IMG/VR virus record: IMGVR_UViG_3300028394_000055
Location: 1-64,000 of that record
Length of the DNA: 64,000 nt
Origin: a virus
Strand: one strand, 5' to 3'
Numbering within the stretch: the first letter of the stretch is position 1; each line of letters opens with the position of its first letter. The translations under genes were made by a program, and so were the position numbers. Positions 45,012-51,142 of this stretch are shown piece by piece. Below the pieces are notes generated by a model. It saw only the letters and a program-made list of their open reading frames with translations, ran no database searches and was not told the origin of the DNA.

Positions 45012-45196
45012 CAGCCCGAGACCTATATAGCAATACAAAAAAATTGCCGCGCAAAATTTTAGAGAGTTGGAGATCTCGGCCCCTGGTGATCTAGTCTAAC
45101 TCGACTTTTTTAGGGGGTGAAAATCGCTTGCTCAAACTTGCTTGCTAGGGCTTGCGGGCAGAGACACCACCTGGTGCCCCACCACCACCCCACCGG
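45012..45196. other. Convergent junction between late plus and early minus blocks
   Basis: No gene. It contains a 6-base CCGAGA/TCTCGG pair about 50 bases apart, a run of CTTGC repeats (45128-45156) and GC-rich CACCACC segments. No classical terminator with a T-run was found on either strand, though termination is expected here. Confidence 0.4.
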
Positions 45197-45466
45197 TCAG
45201 GCATCTTCAAGATCGAAAGTTTGCTCCGGTTGAGTCAATTCTGAATCACCGTAGACATCAAAGCCTTCAGCCTCCAGTTGATCGCAAGCCTCGTAGAATA
45301 GTTGTTGGACCATGCGTACCTTAGCGGCTATCAGCGTGTCCTTCTTACGCTTACGCCCGCTACCTACCTTGTAGACTACAGCGTAGTGATCAGCGCAGTA
45401 ACTACGACCCTCTAGTGCAGGATGTGTACAGCGTGGGCCTGAGCCTATGTATGTGCATGTAGTCAT
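45197..45466 (-). CDS. Small Cys/His zinc-binding early protein
   Basis: 89 residues. CTYIGSGPRCTHPALEGRSYCADHY has the C-x8-C-x-H...C-x2-H spacing of a compact zinc finger. A basic stretch GRKRKK follows, then an acidic tail. Starts within the stop of the membrane gene (TAATG), so translation is coupled. Last gene of the P1 operon. Confidence 0.75.
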   Translation of the reverse strand: MTTCTYIGSGPRCTHPALEGRSYCADHYAVVYKVGSGRKRKKDTLIAAKVRMVQQLFYEACDQLEAEGFDVYGDSELTQPEQTFDLEDA

Positions 45467-45714
45467 TAGTCTTCCGTCCTTGCTTTGATTACCAGTTCGA
45501 TCATGTCCTTGCGCTGTTCTTCAGTCATGTCCACCCACATCTCTACAGCAGTGGCCACACCGGACTCAACACCGTCTCGGTAGTGTAGTAGATTACTACA
45601 CATCATCATAGCAAAGATACACCAGAACTCCCAGGTGTCTATGGTATGGCCCATGGCCACTAGGGCCAAGCCCAGTGTAGTGGCTATGGCCAATCGTTGT
45701 AGTGTTTCGTTCAT
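45466..45714 (-). CDS. Small membrane protein
   Basis: 82 residues from the ATG that overlaps the AAA gene's stop (TAATG); a start at 45729 would lie inside that gene. Two hydrophobic helices (LAIATTLGLALVAMG, WCIFAMMMCSNLL) with a charged, cytoplasmic C-terminus. Role unknown. Confidence 0.7.
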   Translation of the reverse strand: MNETLQRLAIATTLGLALVAMGHTIDTWEFWCIFAMMMCSNLLHYRDGVESGVATAVEMWVDMTEEQRKDMIELVIKARTED

Positions 45715-46583
45715 TAGCGTTTCATACAAGTGGTCTTTACCATTGCGGTCCAGTTGTTGGGGAAGCCTTTGCGTAGGTCAGCGATCTTCAACACCATACG
45801 CAGGCTCAGTTCACGTAGACGATCTTGATTCTGTTCTACGAACTCAATCAGTTCGTCCTCTACACAGGGTTGGAACTCATAGCGTTCCAGCATCTGTCCT
45901 TGCTTGACCACTTGCCGGATACGTAGGATCTTCTCACGATTGGTATCCATTTGGAGATCAATGTAGTGGCAACGGCTTTCCAATGCATCCAAGTGATCGC
46001 GTAGTTTCTTTGATCGTACGTGTTCGAACTTGATGTTAGTGATAAAGATAGCAGCACCTTTGAACTCAAAGCGATCTGGGATACCTTCACTACGCAGGAT
46101 GCGACTGTCAGTGTTCCAGCTGATGAACCTGCGACTACCGCTGTCCAAAGCACCCTTAAGGATGTTGAGGCTCAGGTCTTCCATAAGGATTGAGTCACAG
46201 TCGTCAAAGACCACAACGTTGCCTTCAGCGGCAAACTCATAGAGTTTAGAGTAGAGTCCGATGCTGGACATGGCACCCTTGACTACTTCGAACTTGGGTT
46301 TCTTCTCTGCTAGGATGTTGAACAGTTCGCTTTTTAGCAGGACCTTCTCAACGCCGAAGCTTTTGCCCACACCTGGAGGGCCACTGACAATCATAGCACG
46401 GATCTGTCCGTCTTTGACTGCCTTGGTCATCAGGTCCAGGATCTCAAAGCGTTCGCCCAGTCGTTGGTAGATCTGCTCGTCTGTTTCTTTAGCCACAGCG
46501 GCTTCGGTACGACGGATTGCATCTGTGTCGAACTCTAGTACTGTAGCGCCTTTGCTGGGTTTCTGTGATGCTTTGGTTGCCAT
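45714..46583 (-). CDS. AAA+ ATPase
   Basis: 289 residues. Walker A GPPGVGKSF at 68-76, Walker B VVVFDDCD at 123-130, an Asn/Thr sensor-1 region (AAIFITN) and an arginine-bearing C-terminal lid (LRELSLRMVLKIADL). A single AAA module of this kind occurs in many phages without known function. First gene of a three-gene operon with the membrane and zinc proteins, suggesting they act together. Confidence 0.88.
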   Translation of the reverse strand: MATKASQKPSKGATVLEFDTDAIRRTEAAVAKETDEQIYQRLGERFEILDLMTKAVKDGQIRAMIVSGPPGVGKSFGVEKVLLKSELFNILAEKKPKFEVVKGAMSSIGLYSKLYEFAAEGNVVVFDDCDSILMEDLSLNILKGALDSGSRRFISWNTDSRILRSEGIPDRFEFKGAAIFITNIKFEHVRSKKLRDHLDALESRCHYIDLQMDTNREKILRIRQVVKQGQMLERYEFQPCVEDELIEFVEQNQDRLRELSLRMVLKIADLRKGFPNNWTAMVKTTCMKR

Positions 46584-46609
46584 GTCTTGCCTTTCTGTTT
46601 AAAAGTGTT

Positions 46610-46638
46610 ATTGTAACAGGGAGTTGCCTCCCTGTCTA
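46610..46638 (-). promoter_or_regulatory. Early promoter P1 (AAA operon)
   Basis: TAGACA-N17-TACAAT. The spacer and -35 hold a perfect 8-bp hairpin with a GCAA loop (ACAGGGAG/CTCCCTGT, 46616-46635). Confidence 0.8.
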
Positions 46639-46641
46639 TGT

Positions 46642-46986
46642 TCAATCTGCCCGACCGCCTGCGTAGGCTGTGACACCCAGTCGTTCTTTCAAAATCTTTG
46701 CAGCCGCCGATGCACCTGCTTCTTTCACTGACATGCTCTGGGTACCGTGACCACTTGGGTTCCACCATTGCAGGCCGCCACCGTAGGCTTTCTTAAAGCC
46801 TGCTTTGATCAATGCGCGGCCCAGTTTGGTTGAGCCTTTCTCGTAGACGTTAACCCAGGCAAAGCCGCAGTACCAATCTTCACCGTGTTTGGTGATGTAG
46901 TCCTGAGCGGCCTGGGCGGCGGCTTGTTGGGCTTCGCGGATAGCGTCGTTGACGATCTTCTGTACTTGAGTTGCTGTGAGTCCCAT
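46642..46986 (-). CDS. Conserved early protein, unknown
   Basis: 114 residues. An Ala/Gln-rich N-terminal helix (IREAQQAAAQAAQDYI) is followed by WYCGFAWVNVYEKGSTKLGRALIKAGFKKAYGGGLQWWNPS and an Ala-rich end. Aromatic-rich core suggests a small folded domain. Own early promoter P2 and standard AAGGAGCA leader. No family known to me by function. Confidence 0.78.
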   Translation of the reverse strand: MGLTATQVQKIVNDAIREAQQAAAQAAQDYITKHGEDWYCGFAWVNVYEKGSTKLGRALIKAGFKKAYGGGLQWWNPSGHGTQSMSVKEAGASAAAKILKERLGVTAYAGGRAD

Positions 46987-47013
46987 TTAGTGCTCCTTAG
47001 TGTGTAAGTAAGT

Positions 47014-47042
47014 ATTATAAGCGAGAACAGCACACTTGTCAA
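47014..47042 (-). promoter_or_regulatory. Early promoter P2
   Basis: TTGACA-N17-TATAAT, followed by the shared leader CTTACACACTAAGGAGCA. The -35 lies at the centre of a 21-base palindrome (47029-47049). Confidence 0.9.
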
Positions 47043-47060
47043 GTGTGCTAGTAATAACCC

Positions 47061-47231
47061 TTAGGCTGTCTGGGTCTCTACAAATTGCATAAGTTCCTCG
47101 TATGTAAGTTCGTATGCATTTGCAAGTTCCGCGTCCAATTCCTCAAAATTGTCCCCTAAATAGTTAATAGTTTGTACTAGGGACATTCCGCTGTCTTTTG
47201 CAAACTGTGCAACAATTACTAAGTGTTTCAT
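47061..47231 (-). CDS. 56-residue early protein
   Basis: 56 residues, MKHLVIVAQFAKDSGM to FVETQTA. Acidic helix-rich protein (NFEELDAELANAYELTYEEL). Strong promoter P3, AAGGAA ribosome site. Unknown function; one of the shortest early cassettes. Confidence 0.75.
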   Translation of the reverse strand: MKHLVIVAQFAKDSGMSLVQTINYLGDNFEELDAELANAYELTYEELMQFVETQTA

Positions 47232-47257
47232 ATGTGTTCCTTTTTGTTTATGTGTGT

Positions 47258-47286
47258 ATTATAGCAGTTTAGTCTGCTGCTGTCAA
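47258..47286 (-). promoter_or_regulatory. Early promoter P3
   Basis: Perfect TTGACA-N17-TATAAT. The -35 lies inside the last codons of the upstream gene (K-D-L-T). Confidence 0.9.
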
Positions 47287-47436
47287 GTCTTTTTGTGTAA
47301 AGTTAAACAGTTTGTTGTATGTAGCAACCAACTCGTCGTCGGTCATTTTATAGCAAACACTATTTGTATCGTATTCCATTTTAATATTATACATCATTTG
47401 CCAACGTGTTAGTCCGTTACTTAATACTTTTCTCAT
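47269..47436 (-). CDS. 55-residue early protein
   Basis: 55 residues, MRKVLSNGLTRWQMMY to LTAAD. Its 3' end doubles as the -35 of promoter P3 and its stop is within the P3 spacer. P4 drives it; AAGGAACATAATG start. A mixed charged protein; no motif. Confidence 0.75.
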   Translation of the reverse strand: MRKVLSNGLTRWQMMYNIKMEYDTNSVCYKMTDDELVATYNKLFNFTQKDLTAAD

Positions 47437-47461
47437 TATGTTCCTTTTTGTTTAAGTGTGT

Positions 47462-47490
47462 ATTATAACGCAAAAAAGCACATTTGTCAA
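47462..47490 (-). promoter_or_regulatory. Early promoter P4
   Basis: Perfect TTGACA-N17-TATAAT. The -35 is the centre of a 21-base palindrome (47477-47497). On the minus strand the palindrome is followed by six T. Confidence 0.9.
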
Positions 47491-47497
47491 ATGTGCT
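47471..47497 (-). terminator. Terminator fused to promoter P4
   Basis: Arms AGCACATTTG/CAAATGTGCT followed by TTTTTT: an intrinsic terminator for the gene upstream whose central bases are the -35 of P4. Confidence 0.7.
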
Positions 47498-47522
47498 GTT
47501 AATAACCCTGAGGGCAGTGTGG

Positions 47523-47693
47523 TTATTTCTTGGTCGTTGGAGCCTGCTGTATCTGCACACAGGTGCCTTTGAATTGCTGTTTCTGCAGGTCTTGTAGTGC
47601 GGCTTGACACACCGCCTGCTGTTCAAACTGCCCTATGTAGGTCACGCTGGGTGCTGTGGTTCCTATGCCGATGAGTGCTATTGCCCAGAACAT
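47523..47693 (-). CDS. 56-residue protein with hydrophobic N-terminus
   Basis: 56 residues. MFWAIALIGIGTTAPSVTYIG is signal- or anchor-like. The remainder has two Cys (VCQAALQDL, GTCVQIQ) that could pair in the periplasm. Starts just after the next membrane protein gene (1-base gap), so they are expressed together. Confidence 0.7.
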   Translation of the reverse strand: MFWAIALIGIGTTAPSVTYIGQFEQQAVCQAALQDLQKQQFKGTCVQIQQAPTTKK

Positions 47694-47694
47694 A

Positions 47695-47925
47695 TCAATC
47701 CTTCTTGGTTAGGGCGGCCTTGAACAGGGTGGCCTTGAACAGGATGCCGCATAGGAACTGGATGCCCCAAGCCTGTAGCCACGTGACTTCTTTAACGCCA
47801 TCTACAGCACCTACCAAGCATCCATTCCACAGCATCATCACGGGCCAGGATAGCACAAAGGATAGGAACAGCAGGGTGGCAACGCCGACTACCATTGCGG
47901 TGAGTGCTACAATTACGTCTTTCAT
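47695..47925 (-). CDS. 76-residue membrane protein
   Basis: Two predicted membrane helices: VIVALTAMVVGVATLLFLSFVLSWPVMM and WLQAWGIQFLCGILFKATLF. Placed between two other small membrane genes, forming a three-gene membrane cassette under P5. Function unknown; host envelope modification or superinfection exclusion are possibilities, not shown. Confidence 0.75.
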   Translation of the reverse strand: MKDVIVALTAMVVGVATLLFLSFVLSWPVMMLWNGCLVGAVDGVKEVTWLQAWGIQFLCGILFKATLFKAALTKKD

Positions 47926-47934
47926 ATTGACCTC

Positions 47935-48036
47935 TTACAAAAATATGTACACGATGGCATAACCTACGGGCAACAGGCAAAGTGTTCCCACAGTTAGAAC
48001 AATGGCAAAATCTAGTGTGTCTTTTAACAGTTGCAT
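47935..48036 (-). CDS. 33-residue single-helix membrane peptide
   Basis: MQLLKDTLDFAIVLTVGT to YIFL: a short amphipathic start and one membrane helix. AGGAGATAGAG lies before the ATG and P5 lies upstream, which supports expression. Confidence 0.7.
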   Translation of the reverse strand: MQLLKDTLDFAIVLTVGTLCLLPVGYAIVYIFL

Positions 48037-48055
48037 CTCTATCTCCTAAAAATGT

Positions 48056-48084
48056 ATTATAACACTAAATGCGGAATTGGTCAA
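48056..48084 (-). promoter_or_regulatory. Early promoter P5
   Basis: TTGACC-N17-TATAAT. The -35 overlaps the last codons of the upstream gene (LDQFRI). Confidence 0.85.
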
Positions 48085-48283
48085 GCATTTCTTTTGCCTC
48101 ATTGACCTCAGTGATCTCATCGGCAAAGGCCATGATCATCAACTGGATCAGTGATCGGCACTCAAGACGTTCTGCCCGGGGCAGGGTAGCGATGAATGCT
48201 TCCACAGCATTGTATTCCTCCAAGGACCACATGATGTCGCATAGGGCCTTTTGCTTGTGGGTTAGTCCAGTAATTAGTTTCAT
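48065..48283 (-). CDS. 72-residue early protein
   Basis: Helical protein, MKLITGLTHKQKALCDIMWSLEEYNAVEAF...EMLDQFRI. No motif. Its 3' end carries the P5 -35. Leader TTTTAGGAGACGACGATG. Unknown function. Confidence 0.75.
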   Translation of the reverse strand: MKLITGLTHKQKALCDIMWSLEEYNAVEAFIATLPRAERLECRSLIQLMIMAFADEITEVNEAKEMLDQFRI

Positions 48284-48302
48284 CGTCGTCTCCTAAAATT
48301 GT

Positions 48303-48331
48303 ATTATAGCAGGGTTCTAGGGTTCAGTCAA
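48303..48331 (-). promoter_or_regulatory. Early promoter P6
   Basis: TTGACT-N17-TATAAT. The -35 overlaps the stop of the upstream gene (V-D-stop). Confidence 0.87.
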
Positions 48332-48518
48332 CCGGTTTGAATGTCCGGCCTTTTAGGTCAAGTACCAAGGGTGTCTTGAACTTGAACACTTGGTTTGATC
48401 CTTGTGGCACGTAGGCCAAGGCACTTGCACTTCGTTCTCCGGGCTTGCCCTTGAAGATGTAGATGTGATTGCCACCTTGCCCATCGGGCCACCGGGTGGT
48501 CTCTTGTAGGACGATCAC
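48324..48518 (-). CDS. 64-residue early protein
   Basis: MIVLQETTRWPDGQGGNHIYIFKG to TFKPVD; a small beta protein (NHIYIFKGKPGERSASALAYVP). Coupled to the upstream gene by ATGA. No motif recognised. Confidence 0.75.
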   Translation of the reverse strand: MIVLQETTRWPDGQGGNHIYIFKGKPGERSASALAYVPQGSNQVFKFKTPLVLDLKGRTFKPVD

Positions 48519-48736
48519 AGGGCACCGGCCTTGCGGAACATGTCCATGAACGCCGTGTTGATCAAGTCCATCTCCTCTTGCTCTACGTAGAAGTCCGTGG
48601 TGGGATCGTAGTACATGCCTTCCTTGTTGTCGTAGTACAGAACACGACCTGAGAAGTTGAACGGACCTTCCAGTCCCTTGCGGGGACCATACTTGTCACG
48701 CATACGATCTACGGTGTCCATTACGCGATATCCCAT
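48515..48736 (-). CDS. 73-residue early protein
   Basis: MGYRVMDTVDRMRDKYGPRKGL with an aromatic middle (RVLYYDNKEGMYYDPTTDFYV). Promoter P7 and standard AAGGAGCA leader. First of a two-gene unit. No known function. Confidence 0.77.
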   Translation of the reverse strand: MGYRVMDTVDRMRDKYGPRKGLEGPFNFSGRVLYYDNKEGMYYDPTTDFYVEQEEMDLINTAFMDMFRKAGAL

Positions 48737-48763
48737 GCTGTGCTCCTTAGTGTGTAAGTATGT

Positions 48764-48792
48764 ATTATAAGGTCAAACACCCACTATGTCAA
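48764..48792 (-). promoter_or_regulatory. Early promoter P7
   Basis: Perfect TTGACA-N17-TATAAT with the shared CTTACACACTAAGGAGCA leader. Confidence 0.9.
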
Positions 48793-48949
48793 CCAGTTCT
48801 TCCCAGGCTTCTTCGATGGTGTCAAAGCCGCAGACATCATAGGATCCATCGTAGAGTCGAACATAGAACTTGCCGTTGCCCGGACTGGCTTCTGTATCCA
48901 AGCCCGCTTCGCCCACGCTGGGGATAACTCGCATGGTCTGATCAGTCAT
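48773..48949 (-). CDS. 58-residue early protein
   Basis: Start chosen at 48949 (MTDQTMRVIPSVGE), overlapping the upstream stop by ATGA; a start at 49042 would lie inside that gene. Acidic, with KFYVRLYDGSYDVCGFDTIEEAWEEL. Its 3' end overlaps P7. No motif. Confidence 0.72.
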   Translation of the reverse strand: MTDQTMRVIPSVGEAGLDTEASPGNGKFYVRLYDGSYDVCGFDTIEEAWEELVDIVGV

Positions 48950-49305
48950 ACAGCCGCCTTGGCAAAGTAGCGATAGGGCAAGCCAACCAGGTAGCAGAGG
49001 AACTCGTCGTCCCCATTCGAACCTTCTGCCTCGTGGATCCAACGCAGGGCCATCTCACGGTCCTTAGCACCGCAGGCCATTACGGATTGGATCCGCATCT
49101 CAAAGGCGTGTGCGGCTTTTTCCTCTGCGGCCTTACGCAGGAGTTCATTGTCAGCGATGATGACCTGCAGACGATCCAAGTCTGCTTCAATCTCTGCTTC
49201 AGTGCAGAGGTCCAAGCGGATGTGACGTGGGCGGAAGCCGTGTGCGTCCTTGTACATATCCCAGAAGATGCTCTGTAGTTCTTCCATGCGGGTCATTGTT
49301 TCCAT
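48946..49305 (-). CDS. 119-residue helical early protein
   Basis: Start at 49305, preceded by GGAGCACACT; an earlier in-frame ATG at 49335 is just after the -10 and lacks a ribosome site. Long charged helices (AEIEADLDRLQVIIADNELLRKAAEEKAAHAFEMR). No family recognised. Confidence 0.75.
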   Translation of the reverse strand: METMTRMEELQSIFWDMYKDAHGFRPRHIRLDLCTEAEIEADLDRLQVIIADNELLRKAAEEKAAHAFEMRIQSVMACGAKDREMALRWIHEAEGSNGDDEFLCYLVGLPYRYFAKAAV

Positions 49306-49338
49306 AGTGTGCTCCAGTGTGTTGCTGTTCATGTGTGT

Positions 49339-49367
49339 ATTATAGCAGGAAACAATGCCCTTGTCAA
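49339..49367 (-). promoter_or_regulatory. Early promoter P8
   Basis: Perfect TTGACA-N17-TATAAT; CCCTT and AAGGG flank the -35 as a short inverted repeat. Confidence 0.9.
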
Positions 49368-49378
49368 CCAAAGGGTCT

Positions 49379-49612
49379 TTACAGATTCTCACCAGAGACC
49401 GTATCAATGGCACCAGTGTAGACAGCAACGACGCCGTTGCCTTCCTCAAGCCAGCCATTTATGTTCCAGACGTCACGATGTCGATTGTAGGATTCCACCC
49501 ACATGAGTGCATCCTCACGGGTGTCGAACTCTTCCTCTCCGAGCACCTTGTGATCATTCACATGACCGGCATAGATAGGGTAGATTTGAACATTGTGTAC
49601 GATTGCCATCAT
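49379..49612 (-). CDS. 77-residue early protein behind the structured leader
   Basis: MMAIVHNVQIYPIYAGHVNDHKVLGEEEFDTREDALMWVESYN: a small alpha/beta protein with an acidic centre and an aromatic end. GGAGCAC directly precedes tandem ATGs at 49612 and 49609. Its leader holds the 210-base inverted-repeat element, so its translation may depend on that structure. Function unknown. Confidence 0.75.
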   Translation of the reverse strand: MMAIVHNVQIYPIYAGHVNDHKVLGEEEFDTREDALMWVESYNRHRDVWNINGWLEEGNGVVAVYTGAIDTVSGENL

Positions 49613-49619
49613 GTGCTCC

Positions 49620-49829
49620 AGTTAGGAAAAAGTTAGAGGAACTTTGCTGATCAATTCTGAGCTAGCTACTCTCAGATCAATCGCCGTCATTACTGCCTGC
49701 CTATTTCGTCTGCTTCTCCTTGCGGATTGCCATCTTGTAAGTGGAGGAGTAGCCTGCTAAGGCGGGGCTCAAACCCATAATCCCATCACTCACCTAACGA
49801 TGCAGGTAACCTCTAACTCTTTCCTAACT
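49620..49829 (-). ncRNA. Structured leader element with 20-bp terminal inverted repeat
   Basis: Arms 49620-49639 and 49810-49829 are complementary over 20 bases with a single G-U-compatible mismatch. On the minus strand the element begins about 20 bases after the P9 -10 and ends just before GGAGCACATG of the next gene. Inside, further helices can be drawn: CCTGC/GCAGG, GCTACTCCT/AGGAGAAGC with one A-A mismatch, a GGGTTTGAGCCC hairpin and CTGAG/CTCAG. It matches no riboswitch, tRNA, tmRNA or intron I recognise. It could also be a short inverted-repeat mobile element. Confidence 0.6.
49622..49690 (-). CDS. Possible 22-residue ORF in the structured leader
   Basis: ATG at 49690 gives MTAIDLRVASSELISKVPLTFS, with AGGCAGG upstream. 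It ends in the terminal repeat, 4 bases before the GGAGC of the next gene. It may be a leader peptide or chance. Confidence 0.25.
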   Translation of the reverse strand: MTAIDLRVASSELISKVPLTFS

Positions 49830-49859
49830 GTCTATGTGTGTATTATAACGCACATAGAC
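49830..49859. repeat. Palindrome flanking the P9 -10
   Basis: GTCTATGTG and CACATAGAC, perfect 9-base arms, 12 bases apart, centred on the TATAAT of P9. Operator-like. Confidence 0.65.
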
Positions 49860-49870
49860 AGCCTTGTCAA
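49842..49870 (-). promoter_or_regulatory. Early promoter P9
   Basis: Perfect TTGACA-N17-TATAAT feeding the structured leader element. Confidence 0.9.
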
Positions 49871-49873
49871 CCT

Positions 49874-50137
49874 TTATTTGTCACTGCCCCAATCTTTTTT
49901 CTCACCAAACGATTCATTGTCGTTGAAGCCTGCGGTGTAGGCTGTGATCTCAGCGGCAGTCATGTTCTCCAAGTCCACACGAGGTGTGGTGCTTGTGGCA
50001 CCTTCAAAGTAGTGCGGATGATATCCACGACCGTAGTAACTGTCGGCACTGCCCCGATCATAGGGGCCACCATGCCGTGGGTCATAGTTAGGTTGGCTGG
50101 TGTGGTTACCAGCCACTGCGTCCATATATGAGGCCAT
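49874..50137 (-). CDS. 87-residue Gly/Tyr-rich early protein
   Basis: Start at 50137 after AAGGAGCAGACA; an earlier start at 50173 is in the preceding gene. Disordered, Gly/Tyr/His-rich first half (GGPYDRGSADSYYGRGYHPHYF) and an acidic helical end (ENMTAAEITAYTAGFNDNE). No own promoter; it is read from P10. Unknown function. Confidence 0.7.
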   Translation of the reverse strand: MASYMDAVAGNHTSQPNYDPRHGGPYDRGSADSYYGRGYHPHYFEGATSTTPRVDLENMTAAEITAYTAGFNDNESFGEKKDWGSDK

Positions 50138-50147
50138 TGTCTGCTCC

Positions 50148-50348
50148 TTAGTAAGATTGGTGACTGTGACCAATGCGGTACATCACAGTGGGCACATTCT
50201 CTTCTGTGTCCGGTGTGTAAGGCTCTGGCAACATGATCGTTGCGAATTCGCCATAGCAGTAATAACCGCTTTCGGTCACTACCAACTCTGCGTCGCCGGG
50301 CAAACGGCTCAATGCCTCTATCATCGCTGCTACTGTTATTACTGTCAT
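50148..50348 (-). CDS. 66-residue early protein
   Basis: MTVITVAAMIEALSRLPGDAELVVTESGYYCYGEFATIML: the LIEALxxLPGDAEL-type start is shared with many small phage proteins. Its stop codon overlaps the ribosome site of the next gene (TAAGGAG). Function unknown. Confidence 0.77.
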   Translation of the reverse strand: MTVITVAAMIEALSRLPGDAELVVTESGYYCYGEFATIMLPEPYTPDTEENVPTVMYRIGHSHQSY

Positions 50349-50384
50349 CTTCTGCTCCTAGTGTGTGTTGCTGTCTATGTGTGT

Positions 50385-50413
50385 ATTATAGCAGGATCCT
50401 AAGACCCTGTCAA
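50385..50413 (-). promoter_or_regulatory. Early promoter P10
   Basis: Perfect TTGACA-N17-TATAAT; spacer carries an imperfect CAGG/CCTG palindrome. The upstream gene's TGA stop is inside TTGACA. Confidence 0.9.
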
Positions 50414-50619
50414 CCGGAAGTGTATTCTCTAACCCACTCAAATTGGCTAGCCACCGCAAGGGCCGGCACCCACTTGAACTCAGAGCGCTTGCCATACATC
50501 TTGTCAAAGTCCAAGCAGACCAAGACCCAACCTGGCTCAGGGCTGAAGCCCACGGTCTCTGCAGTCCGAACGATTTCAACGATCCTACCGTCTCTCATCT
50601 TTGCTACTTTGATCATCAT
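50410..50619 (-). CDS. 69-residue early protein
   Basis: Start at 50619 after AAGGAGCAC (second ATG 3 bases on). MMIKVAKMRDGRIVEIVRTAETVGFSPEPGWVLVCLDFDKMYGKRSEFKWVPALAVASQFEWV: a small beta-rich protein. A longer start at 50691 would precede the promoter. Function unknown. Confidence 0.75.
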   Translation of the reverse strand: MMIKVAKMRDGRIVEIVRTAETVGFSPEPGWVLVCLDFDKMYGKRSEFKWVPALAVASQFEWVREYTSG

Positions 50620-50643
50620 GTGCTCCTTGCTGTCTATGTGTGT

Positions 50644-50672
50644 ATTATAGCAGGTTTGGAGAACCCTGTCAA
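50644..50672 (-). promoter_or_regulatory. Early promoter P11
   Basis: Perfect TTGACA-N17-TATAAT with an AGGGTT/AACCT palindrome in the spacer. Confidence 0.9.
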
Positions 50673-50681
50673 CCTCTAAGG

Positions 50682-51032
50682 TTATCGGCAATCAATGTAA
50701 GCAGATTGGATCCATTGACCCCAAGGGTTACGAACCCAACCACGCTGTTCAAAGGGCATGGTTCCAGGAGGGCATTGAACGAACCCTTGCGGTGCTTGTG
50801 GTTGAACATAGACTTGGGGTTGTTGTTGAATTACAACAGGTTCCTGACGATTGGCATTAGCGATCGCTGCACCAAAGATGCCGCCGATGATCAAGGGCAC
50901 TAGGACGTCTCCGCCGGTCTGAACTCGCTCAACGATCACGGTGCGTGGCTGATGGCGGTATTCACGGTAGTAGTCTGCTTGAGCAGCACCGACTAAGGTT
51001 AATCCGATTGCAAGGGCGATGATCTGTTTCAT
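50682..51032 (-). CDS. Secreted glycine-zipper protein
   Basis: 116 residues. A clear signal peptide, MKQIIALAIGLTLVGAAQA, with cleavage before DYY. The mature part has LVPLIIGGIFGAAIANANR, a glycine-zipper membrane segment, then a Gln/Pro-rich linker and a C-terminal domain with two Cys (VQCPPGTMPF, IDCR). This resembles bacterial envelope glycine-zipper proteins. A phage early protein exported to the host envelope is suggested. Confidence 0.78.
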   Translation of the reverse strand: MKQIIALAIGLTLVGAAQADYYREYRHQPRTVIVERVQTGGDVLVPLIIGGIFGAAIANANRQEPVVIQQQPQVYVQPQAPQGFVQCPPGTMPFEQRGWVRNPWGQWIQSAYIDCR

Positions 51033-51055
51033 AGTGTTCTCCGTTGTATGCTATT

Positions 51056-51084
51056 ATTATAGTCTCAAAGTATTTACCTGTCAA
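51056..51084 (-). promoter_or_regulatory. Early promoter P12
   Basis: Perfect TTGACA-N17-TATAAT for the secreted protein gene. Confidence 0.9.
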
Positions 51085-51107
51085 CCTGTAGGGTCTTTCA
51101 AAAGAGG

Positions 51108-51136
51108 TTGACAACCATAGATGAACCCCGTACACT
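51108..51136 (+). promoter_or_regulatory. Opposed plus-strand sigma70 promoter
   Basis: TTGACA-N17-TACACT, the only near-consensus plus-strand promoter noticed in the early region. CCCCGTA/TACGGGG arms surround the expected start. Confidence 0.65.
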
Positions 51137-51142
51137 TTGGGC

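Noticed and set aside
49033-49506. Plus-strand frames opposite early genes
   Set aside because: No promoter or ribosome site; the minus strand has promoters, leaders and coupled starts.
49740-49815. tRNA- or tmRNA-like gene inside the structured leader
   Set aside because: A GGGTTTGAGCCC T-arm-like hairpin and a CCTGC/GCAGG stem occur, but the enclosed ~54 bases lack an anticodon arm and no tmRNA tag frame is present.
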